Origin: Tenacibaculum singaporense
GTDB taxonomy: Bacteria > Bacteroidota > Bacteroidia > Flavobacteriales > Flavobacteriaceae
Direction: 5' to 3'
Assembly: GCF_003867015.1 (NCBI RefSeq)
Contig: NZ_CP032548.1
Coordinates: forward strand, 2,485,001-2,549,000
DNA: 64,000 nucleotides
Each line of letters starts with the position of its first letter. Within the stretch, counting starts at the first letter, position 1. Shown here piece after piece: positions 55,338-64,000 of this stretch. The notes beneath the pieces are model-generated. The model did no database searches and was not told the DNA's origin. It saw only the letters and a program-made list of their open reading frames with translations. The position numbers and the translations under genes were made by a program.

Positions 55338-56453
55338 TTATATAATAGTGCTTTGCCCCATGTGTATATTTTGGAAGTTCATATCACTATCTTCTTGATT
55401 ATAGATATAATCTGCTATAAAATCTCCTACTTTACTAGTAGAAAATGGATTTTCTGAATTGATATCTTCTGTAGTAATTCCTAATTCTAATGATTTTTGA
55501 ACAGCTACTTCTACTACTTTAGCTTCTTGCATTAAACCTAAATGTTCTAATAGCATTGCTGCTGATAAAATAGATGCTAATGGATTCGCAATATCTTTTC
55601 CTTTTGCTTGTGGGAAAGATCCATGAATAGGCTCAAATAGTGCATTTTCTTTTCCTACTGAAGCTGATGCTAACAAACCTATAGAACCTCCTATAACACT
55701 TGCTTCATCTGAAAGTATATCTCCGAAAAGGTTTTCTGTTAGAATTACATCAAACTGTTTTGGATTTAAAATTAATTGCATTGCAGCATTATCTACAAAT
55801 AAAAAGTCAACTTCAACATCTGGATATTGCTTTGCCAATGCTGTTACTGCTTTACGCCATAACCTTGACGTTTCTAATACATTAGCTTTATCTACCAATG
55901 TTAGTTTTTTACGTCTTTTTTGAGCTGCTTGAAAGGCTAAATGCGCCATTCGTTCAATTTCTTCTACGGTGTATGAACAACCGTCAAAAGCATGTTTTCC
56001 GTCGTCACTTAATTCTTTAATTCCAAAATAGATTCCTCCAGTCAATTCTCTATAAATAGTAATATCGGTTCCTTCAATTCTATCTTTCTTTAATGGTGAA
56101 TTATGAAGTAACGTGTCATATGCTTTTACTGGACGTACATTACAAAACAACCCTAACTCTTTTCGTAAGCGTAACAACCCTTGTTCTGGACGTACTTTTG
56201 CTGTAGGATCATTATCGTATTTTGGATCTCCAATAGCACCAAATAAAATAGCATCACTCTTTTTACACAGCTCAATAGTTTCATCTGGCAACGGGTTTCC
56301 TGTTTTATCAATAGCACAAGCTCCCATTAATGTTTCTGTAAATAAGAATGTGTGATCAAACACATTACCAACAGCTCTAAGCACTTTTTTTGCCTGTTCT
56401 GTTACTTCTGGTCCTATTCCATCTCCTGGTATTACCGTTATATTGTACTTCAT
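55338..56453 (-). CDS. leuB: 3-isopropylmalate dehydrogenase
   Basis: 371 residues. Landmarks: VIPGDGIGPEVTEQA, GAIGDPKYD, RELTGGIYFG, the metal-binding NLFGDILSDEASVIGG, and EPIHGSFPQAKGKDIANP. Oxidises and decarboxylates 3-isopropylmalate in leucine synthesis. Last gene of leuACDB, 11 bp after leuD, followed by a terminator. Confidence 0.95.
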   Translation of the reverse strand: MKYNITVIPGDGIGPEVTEQAKKVLRAVGNVFDHTFLFTETLMGACAIDKTGNPLPDETIELCKKSDAILFGAIGDPKYDNDPTAKVRPEQGLLRLRKELGLFCNVRPVKAYDTLLHNSPLKKDRIEGTDITIYRELTGGIYFGIKELSDDGKHAFDGCSYTVEEIERMAHLAFQAAQKRRKKLTLVDKANVLETSRLWRKAVTALAKQYPDVEVDFLFVDNAAMQLILNPKQFDVILTENLFGDILSDEASVIGGSIGLLASASVGKENALFEPIHGSFPQAKGKDIANPLASILSAAMLLEHLGLMQEAKVVEVAVQKSLELGITTEDINSENPFSTSKVGDFIADYIYNQEDSDMNFQNIHMGQSTII

Positions 56454-56464
56454 CTTTTTACTTT

Positions 56465-57046
56465 TTATTTCATTGTTGCTTCAAAAGCTGTTATTGTATC
56501 TTTTTTACTAATTAAAAAATCTATATCGTCGTAACCATTTATCATACATAGCTTTTTGTATGAATTTATTTCAAAATCTACATTACCTATAGGTGTTTTT
56601 AGTACTTGATTTTCTAAATCTACTATAATGGTTGTATCTGGTAATTCAGTTACTTTTTTTAACAGTTTTGCTAAATATTCTTTGGGTACCTGTACTGGTA
56701 ATATTCCATTGTTAAGTGCATTTCCTTTAAATATATCCGCAAAAAAACTACTAATTACTACTTTAAATCCGTAACCCGCTAATGCCCATGCAGCATGTTC
56801 TCTACTTGAACCACAACCAAAATTATCTCCTGCTATTAAGATACTTCCTGCATAATTTGGGTTATTTAACACAAAGTCTTCATTTATACTTCCATTCTTT
56901 TTGTAACGCCAATCTCTAAACACATTATCTCCGAACCCTTCTTTATTGGTTGATTTTAAAAATCGTGCGGGTATAATTTGATCGGTATCTATATTCTCGG
57001 TTGATAGTGGTACAGCGGTATCTATTAGTTTAACAAATTTCTCCAT
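56465..57046 (-). CDS. leuD: 3-isopropylmalate dehydratase small subunit
   Basis: 193 residues, the usual LeuD length. Swivelling domain with [31 protein letters not shown] and [16 protein letters not shown]. Its ATG overlaps the leuC stop (TAATG), so synthesis of the two subunits is coupled. Confidence 0.95.
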   Translation of the reverse strand: MEKFVKLIDTAVPLSTENIDTDQIIPARFLKSTNKEGFGDNVFRDWRYKKNGSINEDFVLNNPNYAGSILIAGDNFGCGSSREHAAWALAGYGFKVVISSFFADIFKGNALNNGILPVQVPKEYLAKLLKKVTELPDTTIIVDLENQVLKTPIGNVDFEINSYKKLCMINGYDDIDFLISKKDTITAFEATMK

Positions 57047-58428
57047 TAGTTTAATTGTTTTGTAAAGTCAGTAATTTTTCCTTCTACTGCTGTTGCTGCA
57101 GCCATTAACGGACTTGCTAAAATGGTTCTTGCTCCTTGTCCCTGACGTCCTTCAAAGTTTCTGTTTGAAGTTGATACACAGTATTCTCCTTCTGGTATTT
57201 TATCGTCATTCATAGCTAAACACGCTGAACATCCAGGTTGTCGTAATTGAAATCCTGCTGCTTCAAAAACTTCTTGCAAACCTTCTCGCTTTATTTGTTT
57301 TGCCACTTGTTGTGAACCTGGTACTAACCACGCATTTACATTCGCTGCTTTTTGCTTTCCTTTTATATAGTCTGCTGCAACTCTAAAATCTTCTATTCTT
57401 GAATTTGTGCAACTTCCTATAAATACATAGTTAACGGGCGTATTTATTAATGATGTTCCTTTTTTAAAGTTCATATACTGTAATGACTTTTCAAAGGAAG
57501 CATCATCAAATTGGGGAATGTTCTCTGAAATTTTTATACCCATTCCAGGGTTAGTTCCGTAAGTGAGCATTGGTTCTATGTCTTCCGCATTAAACGAATA
57601 CTCTTTATCAAATACTGCGTTTGTATCTGTTTTTAATGTTTTCCAATAGGCTACTTTTTTATCAAACTCTTCTCCTTTTGGTGCAAACTCACGTCCTTTT
57701 ACATACTCAAAAGTAGTTTCATCTGGAGCAATCATACCACCTCTTGCTCCCATTTCAATACTCATATTACACACAGTCATACGTCCTTCCATAGACATTT
57801 CTTCAAACACATTTCCTCCATATTCGCAGAAGTATCCTGTACCTGAATTTGTTCCTAATTGTGCTATGATATACAAGATTACATCTTTAGGTAGCACTCC
57901 TTTTTTAAGCTTACCGTTTACATTTACACGCAAACTTTTTGGCTTTTCTAATAACAAACATTGACTTGCAAATACTTGAGCTACTTGGCTTGTTCCAATA
58001 CCAAAAGCAATGGTACCAAAAGCACCGTGTGTTGAGGTATGGCTATCTCCACAAACCATGGTCATTCCCGGTTGTGTTATCCCTAATTCGGGAGCCATAA
58101 CGTGTACAATTCCGTTGTATCTATGTCCAAGCCCATACAAGGTTATGTCGTTTTCTTTACAGTTTTGTGTTAACTGCTCTAGTTGATGCCTTGACAGTTC
58201 GTCTTTTATTGGTAAATGTTGATTTACGGTTGGCGTATTATGATCGGCTGTTGCTACTGTTTTGTCTGGTCGTGCAATTGGAATCTTACGTTCTTTTAAC
58301 TCGTTAAATGCTTGCGGACTCGTTACTTCATGAATTAAGTGTTTGTCTATATATAAAATCTGTGGCCCATCTTTAACAGTATCTACCACATGCGCATCCC
58401 ATACTTTATCAAATAATGTCTTTCCCAT
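57046..58428 (-). CDS. leuC: 3-isopropylmalate dehydratase large subunit
   Basis: 460 residues. Aconitase-fold large subunit; [4Fe-4S] ligand Cys in [15 protein letters not shown] and [10 protein letters not shown] (pair near residue 410). [23 protein letters not shown] and [20 protein letters not shown] are family landmarks. Start overlaps leuA stop (TAATG at 58426-58430). Confidence 0.95.
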   Translation of the reverse strand: MGKTLFDKVWDAHVVDTVKDGPQILYIDKHLIHEVTSPQAFNELKERKIPIARPDKTVATADHNTPTVNQHLPIKDELSRHQLEQLTQNCKENDITLYGLGHRYNGIVHVMAPELGITQPGMTMVCGDSHTSTHGAFGTIAFGIGTSQVAQVFASQCLLLEKPKSLRVNVNGKLKKGVLPKDVILYIIAQLGTNSGTGYFCEYGGNVFEEMSMEGRMTVCNMSIEMGARGGMIAPDETTFEYVKGREFAPKGEEFDKKVAYWKTLKTDTNAVFDKEYSFNAEDIEPMLTYGTNPGMGIKISENIPQFDDASFEKSLQYMNFKKGTSLINTPVNYVFIGSCTNSRIEDFRVAADYIKGKQKAANVNAWLVPGSQQVAKQIKREGLQEVFEAAGFQLRQPGCSACLAMNDDKIPEGEYCVSTSNRNFEGRQGQGARTILASPLMAAATAVEGKITDFTKQLN

Positions 58429-59603
58429 TAAGCTATGGCTATTTTTGAAATTTTATTTACTTGTTTCATAATCTGATGAATGTCTTCATCGATTACTTCT
58501 TTTTGCCTGTCAGCAAACTGTAAAAACGTTTTATAAGCTGTATCTAACTGAATTTTGGTTAGCTCATATCCTATCTTTTTTGCTCGGTATGCTAAGGCTG
58601 CTCTTCCGCTTCTTGCGGTTAATACAATAGCGCTTTCTGTGACTCCTACATCTGCTGGATTGATAATTTCATAGGTTTCACGGTTCTTGATTACTCCATC
58701 TTGATGAATTCCTGAGCTATGTGCAAAGGCATTTGCTCCTACAATGGCTTTGTTAGGTTGTACAGGCATTCCCATACGTTCACGAACCATCATGCTTGTA
58801 TCGTACAGTAATTTGGTATTGATATCTGTTTGAAGATTTAAATACGGATGCTGCTTTAAAATCATCACCACTTCTTCTAGTGCTGTATTTCCTGCTCGTT
58901 CTCCTATTCCGTTAACCGTGCATTCTATCTGACGTGCGCCATTGATAGCTCCTGCAATAGAATTTGCAGTAGCCAATCCTAAATCGTTATGGCAATGACA
59001 TGAAATAATTACATTTTCAATGCCTTTTACATTGTCTTTTAAATACTTGATTTTCGTTCCATATTCTTCAGGTAAACAATATCCTGTAGTATCAGGAATG
59101 TTCAACACTGTTGCTCCTGATTTTATAACTTCCTCACAAACTTTGGCTAAAAAAGCATTATCGGTTCTACCTGCATCTTCTGCATAAAATTCTACATCGT
59201 CTACAAAGTTTTTAGCATACGAAACAGCATCTTTTGCTCGTCTAATTACTTCTTCTTTCGATGCATTGAATTTATGCTGAATATGTGAATCACTAGTACC
59301 AATACCTGTATGAATTCTAGGTTTGCTAGCTAATCTTAAAGCATCTGCTGCTACTTCAATATCTTTTTTAACAGCTCTTGTTAATCCGCAAACAGCAGCG
59401 TTTTTTACTAATTTGGCTATTTCTTGTACTGATGTAAAATCTCCTGGACTGGATACAGGGAATCCTGCTTCTATTACATCAACTCCTAAAAAATCGAGTC
59501 TTTCTGCAATAATTAGTTTTTGTTGGGTATCTAATTTACATCCTGGGACTTGCTCTCCGTCTCGTAATGTGGTATCGAAAATTTGAATTTTATCGCTTTG
59601 CAT
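58428..59603 (-). CDS. leuA: 2-isopropylmalate synthase, short form
   Basis: 391 residues from the ATG at 59603. A longer frame begins at a TTG (59636), but that lies upstream of the predicted transcription start, so the ATG is preferred. Landmarks: [14 protein letters not shown] (acetyl-CoA/metal site), [45 protein letters not shown]. It lacks the C-terminal LeuA regulatory domain of the about 500-residue enzymes, so direct leucine inhibition by that domain is not possible. First gene of leuACDB. Confidence 0.9.
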   Translation of the reverse strand: MQSDKIQIFDTTLRDGEQVPGCKLDTQQKLIIAERLDFLGVDVIEAGFPVSSPGDFTSVQEIAKLVKNAAVCGLTRAVKKDIEVAADALRLASKPRIHTGIGTSDSHIQHKFNASKEEVIRRAKDAVSYAKNFVDDVEFYAEDAGRTDNAFLAKVCEEVIKSGATVLNIPDTTGYCLPEEYGTKIKYLKDNVKGIENVIISCHCHNDLGLATANSIAGAINGARQIECTVNGIGERAGNTALEEVVMILKQHPYLNLQTDINTKLLYDTSMMVRERMGMPVQPNKAIVGANAFAHSSGIHQDGVIKNRETYEIINPADVGVTESAIVLTARSGRAALAYRAKKIGYELTKIQLDTAYKTFLQFADRQKEVIDEDIHQIMKQVNKISKIAIA

Positions 59604-59633
59604 AAATCTAACTATGATTATCAAAATAAAAAC

Positions 59634-59661
59634 CAAATGTATATATTGGCTTTTCTAGCAA
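59634..59661 (-). promoter_or_regulatory. Promoter of the leu operon
   Basis: Minus-strand TTG (59661-59659), 17-nt spacer, TACATTTG (59641-59634), an exact TAnnTTTG. Predicted start near 59628 leaves about 25 nt before the ATG at 59603. No leader peptide or attenuator fits in that space. Confidence 0.6.
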
Positions 59662-59735
59662 GCTCTTTTTTAATGGGTTAGTTACGATATCAAAACAACA
59701 AAAAACAAAAACAAAATACTGAAAAACAAAAAGTT

Positions 59736-61301
59736 ATGCGCAAACCAATTACATTCTCCAACCAACAAAATGATGCTTTGTTTGTTTTGATAAAGTCTTT
59801 ATCGAAGTCAGAAAAACGTCAGTTTAATTTATATGTTGGTCGTTTAGGGGGGAATGTAGATGCGAAATTTTTTGCACTTTTTAAATTACTTGAAAAACAA
59901 AAGAGTTATAACGAAAAGGCTATTATTGATAGCGGTGTGGTGAGTAAACAGCAGTTATCTAACTTAAAAGCACATTTATACAAGCAAATACTTATTAGTC
60001 TTCGTATGAACCCTTCTCATAAAAACATTAGAATTCAAATACGTGAGCAGTTAGATTTTGCTACTGTTTTATATCAGAAAGGGCTATACAAACAGAGTTT
60101 AAAGCTGCTTGACAAAGCAAAAAATATGGCGATTGAGAATGAAGAGAAGAATATTGCCTATGAAATTGTTGAGCTTGAAAAGGTTATTGAAAGTCAGTAT
60201 ATAACCCGAAGTATTGATACACGTTCTGACGAATTAACTGTTCAGGCAAAAGAGCTTAGCATGCAAAATGTTATCGCCAGTAAACTATCTAACTTGTCAT
60301 TACAATTGTATGGTACGTTACTGAAAAATGGCTACGTAAAAAACGATGAGGAGCTGCAGCGAGTGAATACTTACTTTTACTCTAAGCTTCCTGAATATAC
60401 GTATGAAGACTTGGGTTTTAGAGAAAAGTTATGGTTATACAAAGCACATTTGTGGCACAGCTTTTTAACGCAGGATTTTTTACAGAGTTATAAGTATGCT
60501 AATAAATGGGTAGATTTATTTAAGCATGATACTAAGAATATTTCTTTGCATCCTGTTTTTTATTTAAAAGGAAAGAACTACTTATTAGAGAGCTTATTTT
60601 TTATAAAGCATTATGATAAGTTTAAAGAAGAGCTTTCTGTTTTTGAAAAGGAAATTGAAGAAAAAAGTATTCCGCAAAATAGCAATACTGAAATCTTAAC
60701 TTTTCTATATTATTATGCTAACAAATTGCATTTACATTTCTTAGAAGGTAGTTTTTCTGAGGGTGAATATTTAGTAGCTATTATTAATGATAAGATTAAT
60801 AGTTATAAGGATCGTCTTGACAATCATCATATCGTAGTATTTTACTATAAAATTGCTTGTTTGTACTTTGGAATGGGAAAAAACAAAGAGTGTATTTTAT
60901 ATTTAAATAAGATAATTAAACCTAAAAATATTCAGGTAGCTAACGACTTACAGTGCTTTGCGAGAGTGCTTTCTTTAATTGCTCATTACGAGTGTGGCTT
61001 GGATTATGATTTGGAGCGACAGTTTAAAGATACCTATCGCTTTTTACTTAAAATGGAAAATCTACAAGAAGTCCAAAAAGAGTTTATTTCTTCTATAAAA
61101 GCATTGGGAGATGTATATCCTCACCAAATAAAAAAGGAATTAAAAAAAGTACACAGTCGCCTTAAGGTTTATGAGAATCATCCTTATGAAAAAAGAGCTT
61201 TTTTATATTTAGACATCCTTTCCTGGCTTGAAAGTAAGATTGAAAATAAACCTGTTGCTCAAATTATTAAAGAGAAATTTGTTAGTTCTCAAAAGTGTTG
61301 A
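59736..61301 (+). CDS. All-helical (TPR-like) protein of unknown function
   Basis: 521 residues, no signal or membrane segment. Long runs of amphipathic helices with TPR-like spacing, for example ATVLYQKGLYKQSLKLLDKA and IACLYFGMGKNKECILYLNKI. The N-terminal part (residues 10-95: LFVLIKSLSKSEKRQFNLYVGR) is basic and may bind nucleic acid or protein. I do not recognise a named family. Divergent from leuA with a 99-bp gap between them; any link to leucine synthesis is positional only. Confidence 0.8.
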   Translation: MRKPITFSNQQNDALFVLIKSLSKSEKRQFNLYVGRLGGNVDAKFFALFKLLEKQKSYNEKAIIDSGVVSKQQLSNLKAHLYKQILISLRMNPSHKNIRIQIREQLDFATVLYQKGLYKQSLKLLDKAKNMAIENEEKNIAYEIVELEKVIESQYITRSIDTRSDELTVQAKELSMQNVIASKLSNLSLQLYGTLLKNGYVKNDEELQRVNTYFYSKLPEYTYEDLGFREKLWLYKAHLWHSFLTQDFLQSYKYANKWVDLFKHDTKNISLHPVFYLKGKNYLLESLFFIKHYDKFKEELSVFEKEIEEKSIPQNSNTEILTFLYYYANKLHLHFLEGSFSEGEYLVAIINDKINSYKDRLDNHHIVVFYYKIACLYFGMGKNKECILYLNKIIKPKNIQVANDLQCFARVLSLIAHYECGLDYDLERQFKDTYRFLLKMENLQEVQKEFISSIKALGDVYPHQIKKELKKVHSRLKVYENHPYEKRAFLYLDILSWLESKIENKPVAQIIKEKFVSSQKC

Positions 61302-61377
61302 AAATAGTATTAGATTTATTCTTGTAAAGTACTGATTAAAAAAATCTAATTACTAATTCACGTCTCCTTTAGGAAAG

Positions 61378-61602
61378 CTAAACAAGTTGACCAAATATAA
61401 ACATGCTAATTAAAAAAAGTAAAAAGTATCTAAAAAATAACTTGAAGAACATCTCTGAACCTTTTGGATAGGATAACTTATTTTTACTATAACCTATATA
61501 TATCTTAAAAGACTCCTTATTGCTTTCAATTAAGTTAACTAATTTAAATAGCTGGTAAATACCTATAATTAAAAACAGAATACTGATTAATTGTTTAAGC
61601 AT
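61378..61602 (-). CDS. Small two-helix membrane protein of unknown function
   Basis: 74 residues with two membrane segments (residues 3-24, LKQLISILFLIIGIYQLFKL, and 52-71, FFKLFFRYFLLFLISMFIFG) and a Lys-rich connecting loop. No family recognised. Composition is gene-like but it is short, so moderate confidence. Confidence 0.5.
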   Translation of the reverse strand: MLKQLISILFLIIGIYQLFKLVNLIESNKESFKIYIGYSKNKLSYPKGSEMFFKLFFRYFLLFLISMFIFGQLV

Positions 61603-61716
61603 TACTATTTTGTTTTACCTTAATTTTCACTCGTTAGTACGATAAGAGCATGTTTATAACTCATCTTTATAAGATTCCTCCTCCTACCTCGTCGAAACGA
61701 CGTTTCTATTTTTTTG

Positions 61717-61738
61717 GCAATCGCCCTGCGATTAAAAC
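61717..61738. repeat. Short 3'-end repeat overlapping the nitronate monooxygenase stop
   Basis: GGCAATCGCCCTGCGATTAAAA, one mismatch from the copy at 35983-36004. The stop codon of the gene is supplied by the repeat in both cases. Upstream sequence (61660-61710) resembles decayed GATTCCTCC/CGTCGAAACGACG-type inverted repeats. Confidence 0.6.
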
Positions 61739-62670
61739 AACTGCTCTTTTTTTACTTGCTGATATTCTTCTACAATTGCTTCTAACACTTCTTTTGCTGG
61801 TTTAATTTCATGGATAAGCCCTGCTACTTGACCTATTTCTAGTTCTCCATCGTCCAAGTTTCCTTCAAACATACCTCTTTTGGCTCTCGCACGCCCTAAC
61901 AATTCTTTTAATTGTTCTACTGATGGTCCTTGCTGATATAACTCTTGTATTTCTTGATAAAACTTGTTTTTTACCAAACGAACAGGCGCTAACTCTTTTA
62001 AAGTTAAATGTGTGCCACCGTCTTTTACATCTACAATAGTTTTCTTGAAATTATCATGTGCAGAAGATTCTACCGTAGCTGCAAAACGACTTCCTATTTG
62101 CACTCCGTCTGCTCCCAACACCATTGCTGCTAACATTCCTCTACCAGAGCCTATTCCTCCTGCTGCAATTACCGGGATCTTCACTTGTTCTTTAACCATA
62201 GGAATTAACGTAAACGTAGTCGTTTCTTCGCGTCCGTTATGACCTCCAGCTTCAAATCCTTCACATACCACAGCATCTACTCCAGCAGCTTCTGCTTTTA
62301 AAGCAAACTTTACTGAACTTACCACATGAACTACTGTAATTCCTTTTTCCTTTAAAAAAGAGGTCCATGTTTTTGGGTTGCCTGCGGAAGTAAACACGAT
62401 TTTCACCCCTTCCTCAACGATAATCTCCATGATTTTTTCTATATCGGGATATAACATTGGTACATTTACACCAAAAGGTTTGTCTGTTGCTTTTTTACAT
62501 TTTTGAATGTGTTCACGAAGTACTTCTGGATACATAGATCCTGCTCCAATTAATCCTAATCCACCTGCATTTGACACTGCAGAAGCTAGCTTCCATCCTG
62601 AAACCCAAATCATTCCTCCTTGAACGATTGGATATTGTATATTAAATAGTTTGGTAATTCTGTTTTGCAT
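61732..62670 (-). CDS. Nitronate monooxygenase-family flavoprotein
   Basis: 312 residues from the ATG at 62670; the frame runs on to a TTG at 62685. FMN-dependent TIM barrel: YPIVQGGMIWVSG, NAGGLGLIGAGSM, VVCEGFEAGGHNGRE, IPVIAAGGIGSGRGMLAAMVLGADGVQIGSRF. It belongs with 2-nitropropane dioxygenase/enoyl-ACP-reductase-like proteins; the substrate cannot be stated. Its stop codon lies in a short repeat shared with ilvD. Confidence 0.88.
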   Translation of the reverse strand: MQNRITKLFNIQYPIVQGGMIWVSGWKLASAVSNAGGLGLIGAGSMYPEVLREHIQKCKKATDKPFGVNVPMLYPDIEKIMEIIVEEGVKIVFTSAGNPKTWTSFLKEKGITVVHVVSSVKFALKAEAAGVDAVVCEGFEAGGHNGREETTTFTLIPMVKEQVKIPVIAAGGIGSGRGMLAAMVLGADGVQIGSRFAATVESSAHDNFKKTIVDVKDGGTHLTLKELAPVRLVKNKFYQEIQELYQQGPSVEQLKELLGRARAKRGMFEGNLDDGELEIGQVAGLIHEIKPAKEVLEAIVEEYQQVKKEQLF

Positions 62671-62707
62671 AGCGTAAATGTACAATCATTAGCTAGGAAG
62701 CACAAAA

Positions 62708-62730
62708 AAACCTCGAAAAAATCGAGGTTG
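62708..62730 (-). terminator. Terminator after the MORN-2/TonB-C gene
   Basis: AACCTCGA / TCGAGGTT 8-bp stem with an A-rich loop; T-run TTTTTTTGTG on the minus strand. Lies 34 bp after the stop at 62764. Confidence 0.8.
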
Positions 62731-62763
62731 TATTTTTTTCGTTTTATTATTCAAAATAATGTA

Positions 62764-63573
62764 TTAATCTATTACTCTAGTTTTAAAATTTAGCATAATG
62801 CTATATTTATATGGTATTTTTCTATTCATTTCTACTGCTGGCTTCCATCCTTTTATAGATTCAAAAAAGTCAGCTATTTCATTCCTTAATTTATTTGGAA
62901 TTGTATTAGCTACCCATACATCTCTAATACTTCCATCAACATCAATAATAAAATCCACATCAATTGCAGTATTAATAGCATAGCTTACATTATCTATTAA
63001 ATAATTCATTTTCGAACTAAATTCTTCTTCTCCATTTTTAAAAGTAGGCTTTATAAACTTTGTATAAATTTCATCCTTAAACTCCTCTCCTTTTTCATTG
63101 AAGAGTATATACCTTTCTATATCTCCATTTATATCGTAATAAAATTTTGCTGCTAGGTTACCGTTGTAATGATAGTATTTCCATAAACCTGATGGAACTC
63201 CGTTTTTATGGAAACCTGTATAATTTCTGTTTCCATTATCAAATAAAGCAAGTACTTTACCTTCTAACTCTCCTTCAGAATTAAAAAAAGATTTCTTTGA
63301 AAGTTTTCCGTTTCGATGGAATACAAGATGTTTTCCTATATAACTATTACCTCTATTATTATTTGAGAATCCTTTCTTAAAAATTTTACCGTCTCTGTAG
63401 TAAATTGATATTTCCCAAAGTGAGCCTTTTTTAACGCTAGTTTCAATATATTTAGCATCGTTTTTATTTGACGTTATTTTAAACTTTCTATCTAAATAAT
63501 TAGAAATAGAGTCTTTTTGTGAGTATCCATTAGCACAAATGAATACTACAAACAATAGCAATATTTTTTTCAT
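62764..63573 (-). CDS. Secreted MORN-2 (YwqK-like) repeat protein with TonB-C-like end
   Basis: 269 residues with signal peptide (MKKILLLFVVFICANGYSQ). Residues about 50-165 hold repeats such as G-K-H-L-V-F-H-R-N-G-K-L, G-F-H-K-N-G-V-P-S-G-L-W-K-Y-Y-H-Y-N-G-N-L, typical of YwqK/MORN-2 repeats. The last 90 residues (NTAIDVDFIIDVDGSIRDVWV to the end) resemble the TonB C-terminal fold found in many flavobacterial periplasmic proteins without being true TonB. Function unknown. Confidence 0.8.
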   Translation of the reverse strand: MKKILLLFVVFICANGYSQKDSISNYLDRKFKITSNKNDAKYIETSVKKGSLWEISIYYRDGKIFKKGFSNNNRGNSYIGKHLVFHRNGKLSKKSFFNSEGELEGKVLALFDNGNRNYTGFHKNGVPSGLWKYYHYNGNLAAKFYYDINGDIERYILFNEKGEEFKDEIYTKFIKPTFKNGEEEFSSKMNYLIDNVSYAINTAIDVDFIIDVDGSIRDVWVANTIPNKLRNEIADFFESIKGWKPAVEMNRKIPYKYSIMLNFKTRVID

Positions 63574-63593
63574 AATTTATTATTTTTCTTTTT

Positions 63594-64000
63594 CTACGAA
63601 ATAACACCAGAGCCTAATAACTCTTCGTTTTTATACCAAGCAACAAACTGCCCTTCTTGAATAGCTGATTGTGGATTTTCAAACTCTACATAAATTCCTT
63701 TGTCTACTTTATACAACATAGCTTTTTCTAATGGTTGTCGGTAACGAATACGTGCTTCTACCTCCATAGATTCACCAGTTTGTATAACTAAATCTTCACG
63801 CACCCAGTGTAGCTCTTCATTTGATACAAATAATACACTTCTATACAATCCTTGGTGATTTTTTCCTTCTCCTGTATAAATAATGTTAGTATCTACATCA
63901 GTTTCAATCACAAACAATGGCTCTTTGGTTCCTCCAACTGCTAACCCTTTACGTTGTCCTTTGGTGAAATAATGCGCTCCTTGATGTTTTCCTACTACTT
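63594..64000 (-). CDS. mnmA: tRNA-specific 2-thiouridylase MnmA, C-terminal part (runs off the right edge)
   Basis: The minus-strand frame is open to the window edge, giving 135 residues of the C-terminal domain: it enters at [23 protein letters not shown], continues [31 protein letters not shown] and ends in the small beta-barrel ([29 protein letters not shown]). MnmA thiolates U34 of tRNA-Lys, Glu and Gln. The catalytic P-loop and Cys pair lie outside the window. Its stop is 20 bp before the next gene. Confidence 0.9.
   Translation of the reverse strand, partial: VVGKHQGAHYFTKGQRKGLAVGGTKEPLFVIETDVDTNIIYTGEGKNHQGLYRSVLFVSNEELHWVREDLVIQTGESMEVEARIRYRQPLEKAMLYKVDKGIYVEFENPQSAIQEGQFVAWYKNEELLGSGVIS

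Noticed and set aside
59604..59636. N-terminal extension of LeuA ([10 protein letters not shown]) as a leader peptide or real start
   Set aside because: It begins at TTG, lies across the predicted transcription start, and is in frame with leuA with no terminator between; the hydrophobic residues are not a Leu-codon run.

Overview
The window looks like a chromosomal segment of a low-GC member of the Bacteroidota, most likely a marine gliding Flavobacteriaceae. The evidence is SprB-repeat adhesin genes, DUF4114 and M57 surface lipoproteins, the flavobacterial -7 promoter motif TAnnTTTG in several intergenic regions, and flavobacterial gene orders for ilv, leu and arg. The genus (Tenacibaculum-like) is only a guess. 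I see no rRNA, tRNA, CRISPR array, intact insertion sequence or prophage.

Layout. (1) 1-13045, minus strand: a tightly packed five-gene operon of secreted proteins ending in the N-terminal 1178 residues of a giant SprB-like adhesin. It resembles the Flavobacterium johnsoniae sprCDBF gliding locus. (2) 13216-17264: a YdeP/FdhF-type molybdopterin oxidoreductase, a CbpA/CbpM co-chaperone pair and a small unknown protein. (3) 17326-30121, minus strand: the most unusual block. A sensory operon (lone receiver, H-NOX haem protein, PAS-GAF histidine kinase, HPt, LytTR regulator) lies directly upstream of an envelope/exopolysaccharide cluster (TolC-like, HlyD-like, nucleotide-sugar dehydrogenase, zinc-ribbon TackOD1-like protein, processive GT2 synthase) and a DUF4114 lipoprotein. 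Four intergenic regions in this block carry LytTR-type direct repeats spaced 21-22 bp. (4) 30771-39005, minus strand: ilvE-D-B-N-C-A, preceded by two consecutive leader-peptide/terminator modules rich in Ile and Val codons. (5) 39145-49208, plus strand: an arginine operon (GNAT, argG, argC, proC, argD, argF', argB, argE-like, argH) preceded by a leader peptide ending in Arg codons, and interrupted by MITE-like inverted repeats. (6) 49271-51277: a Crp/Fnr regulator with a near-perfect CRP-type operator in front of a tautomerase-SDR-NTF2 operon. (7) 51405-55096: a LytS/LytTR two-component pair, an unknown anchored protein and an M57 metallopeptidase lipoprotein. (8) 55338-59603: leuA-C-D-B. (9) 59736-64000: unknown proteins, a nitronate monooxygenase, a MORN-2/TonB-C protein and the C-terminal part of mnmA.

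How it fits together. The central inference is that region 3 is one regulatory unit. Nitric oxide (or another H-NOX ligand) would be read by the H-NOX protein and passed through the kinase, HPt and receivers to the LytTR regulator. The regulator would bind the repeated CCATTAATCTATA-like elements in front of its own operon, the secretion pair, the uronic-acid-type polysaccharide synthase genes and the lipoprotein. Regions 4 and 5 diverge from one regulatory island in which both amino-acid operons appear to be controlled by ribosome-mediated attenuation, apparently with duplicated modules. All functional statements rest on reading the sequence by eye; no searches were run.
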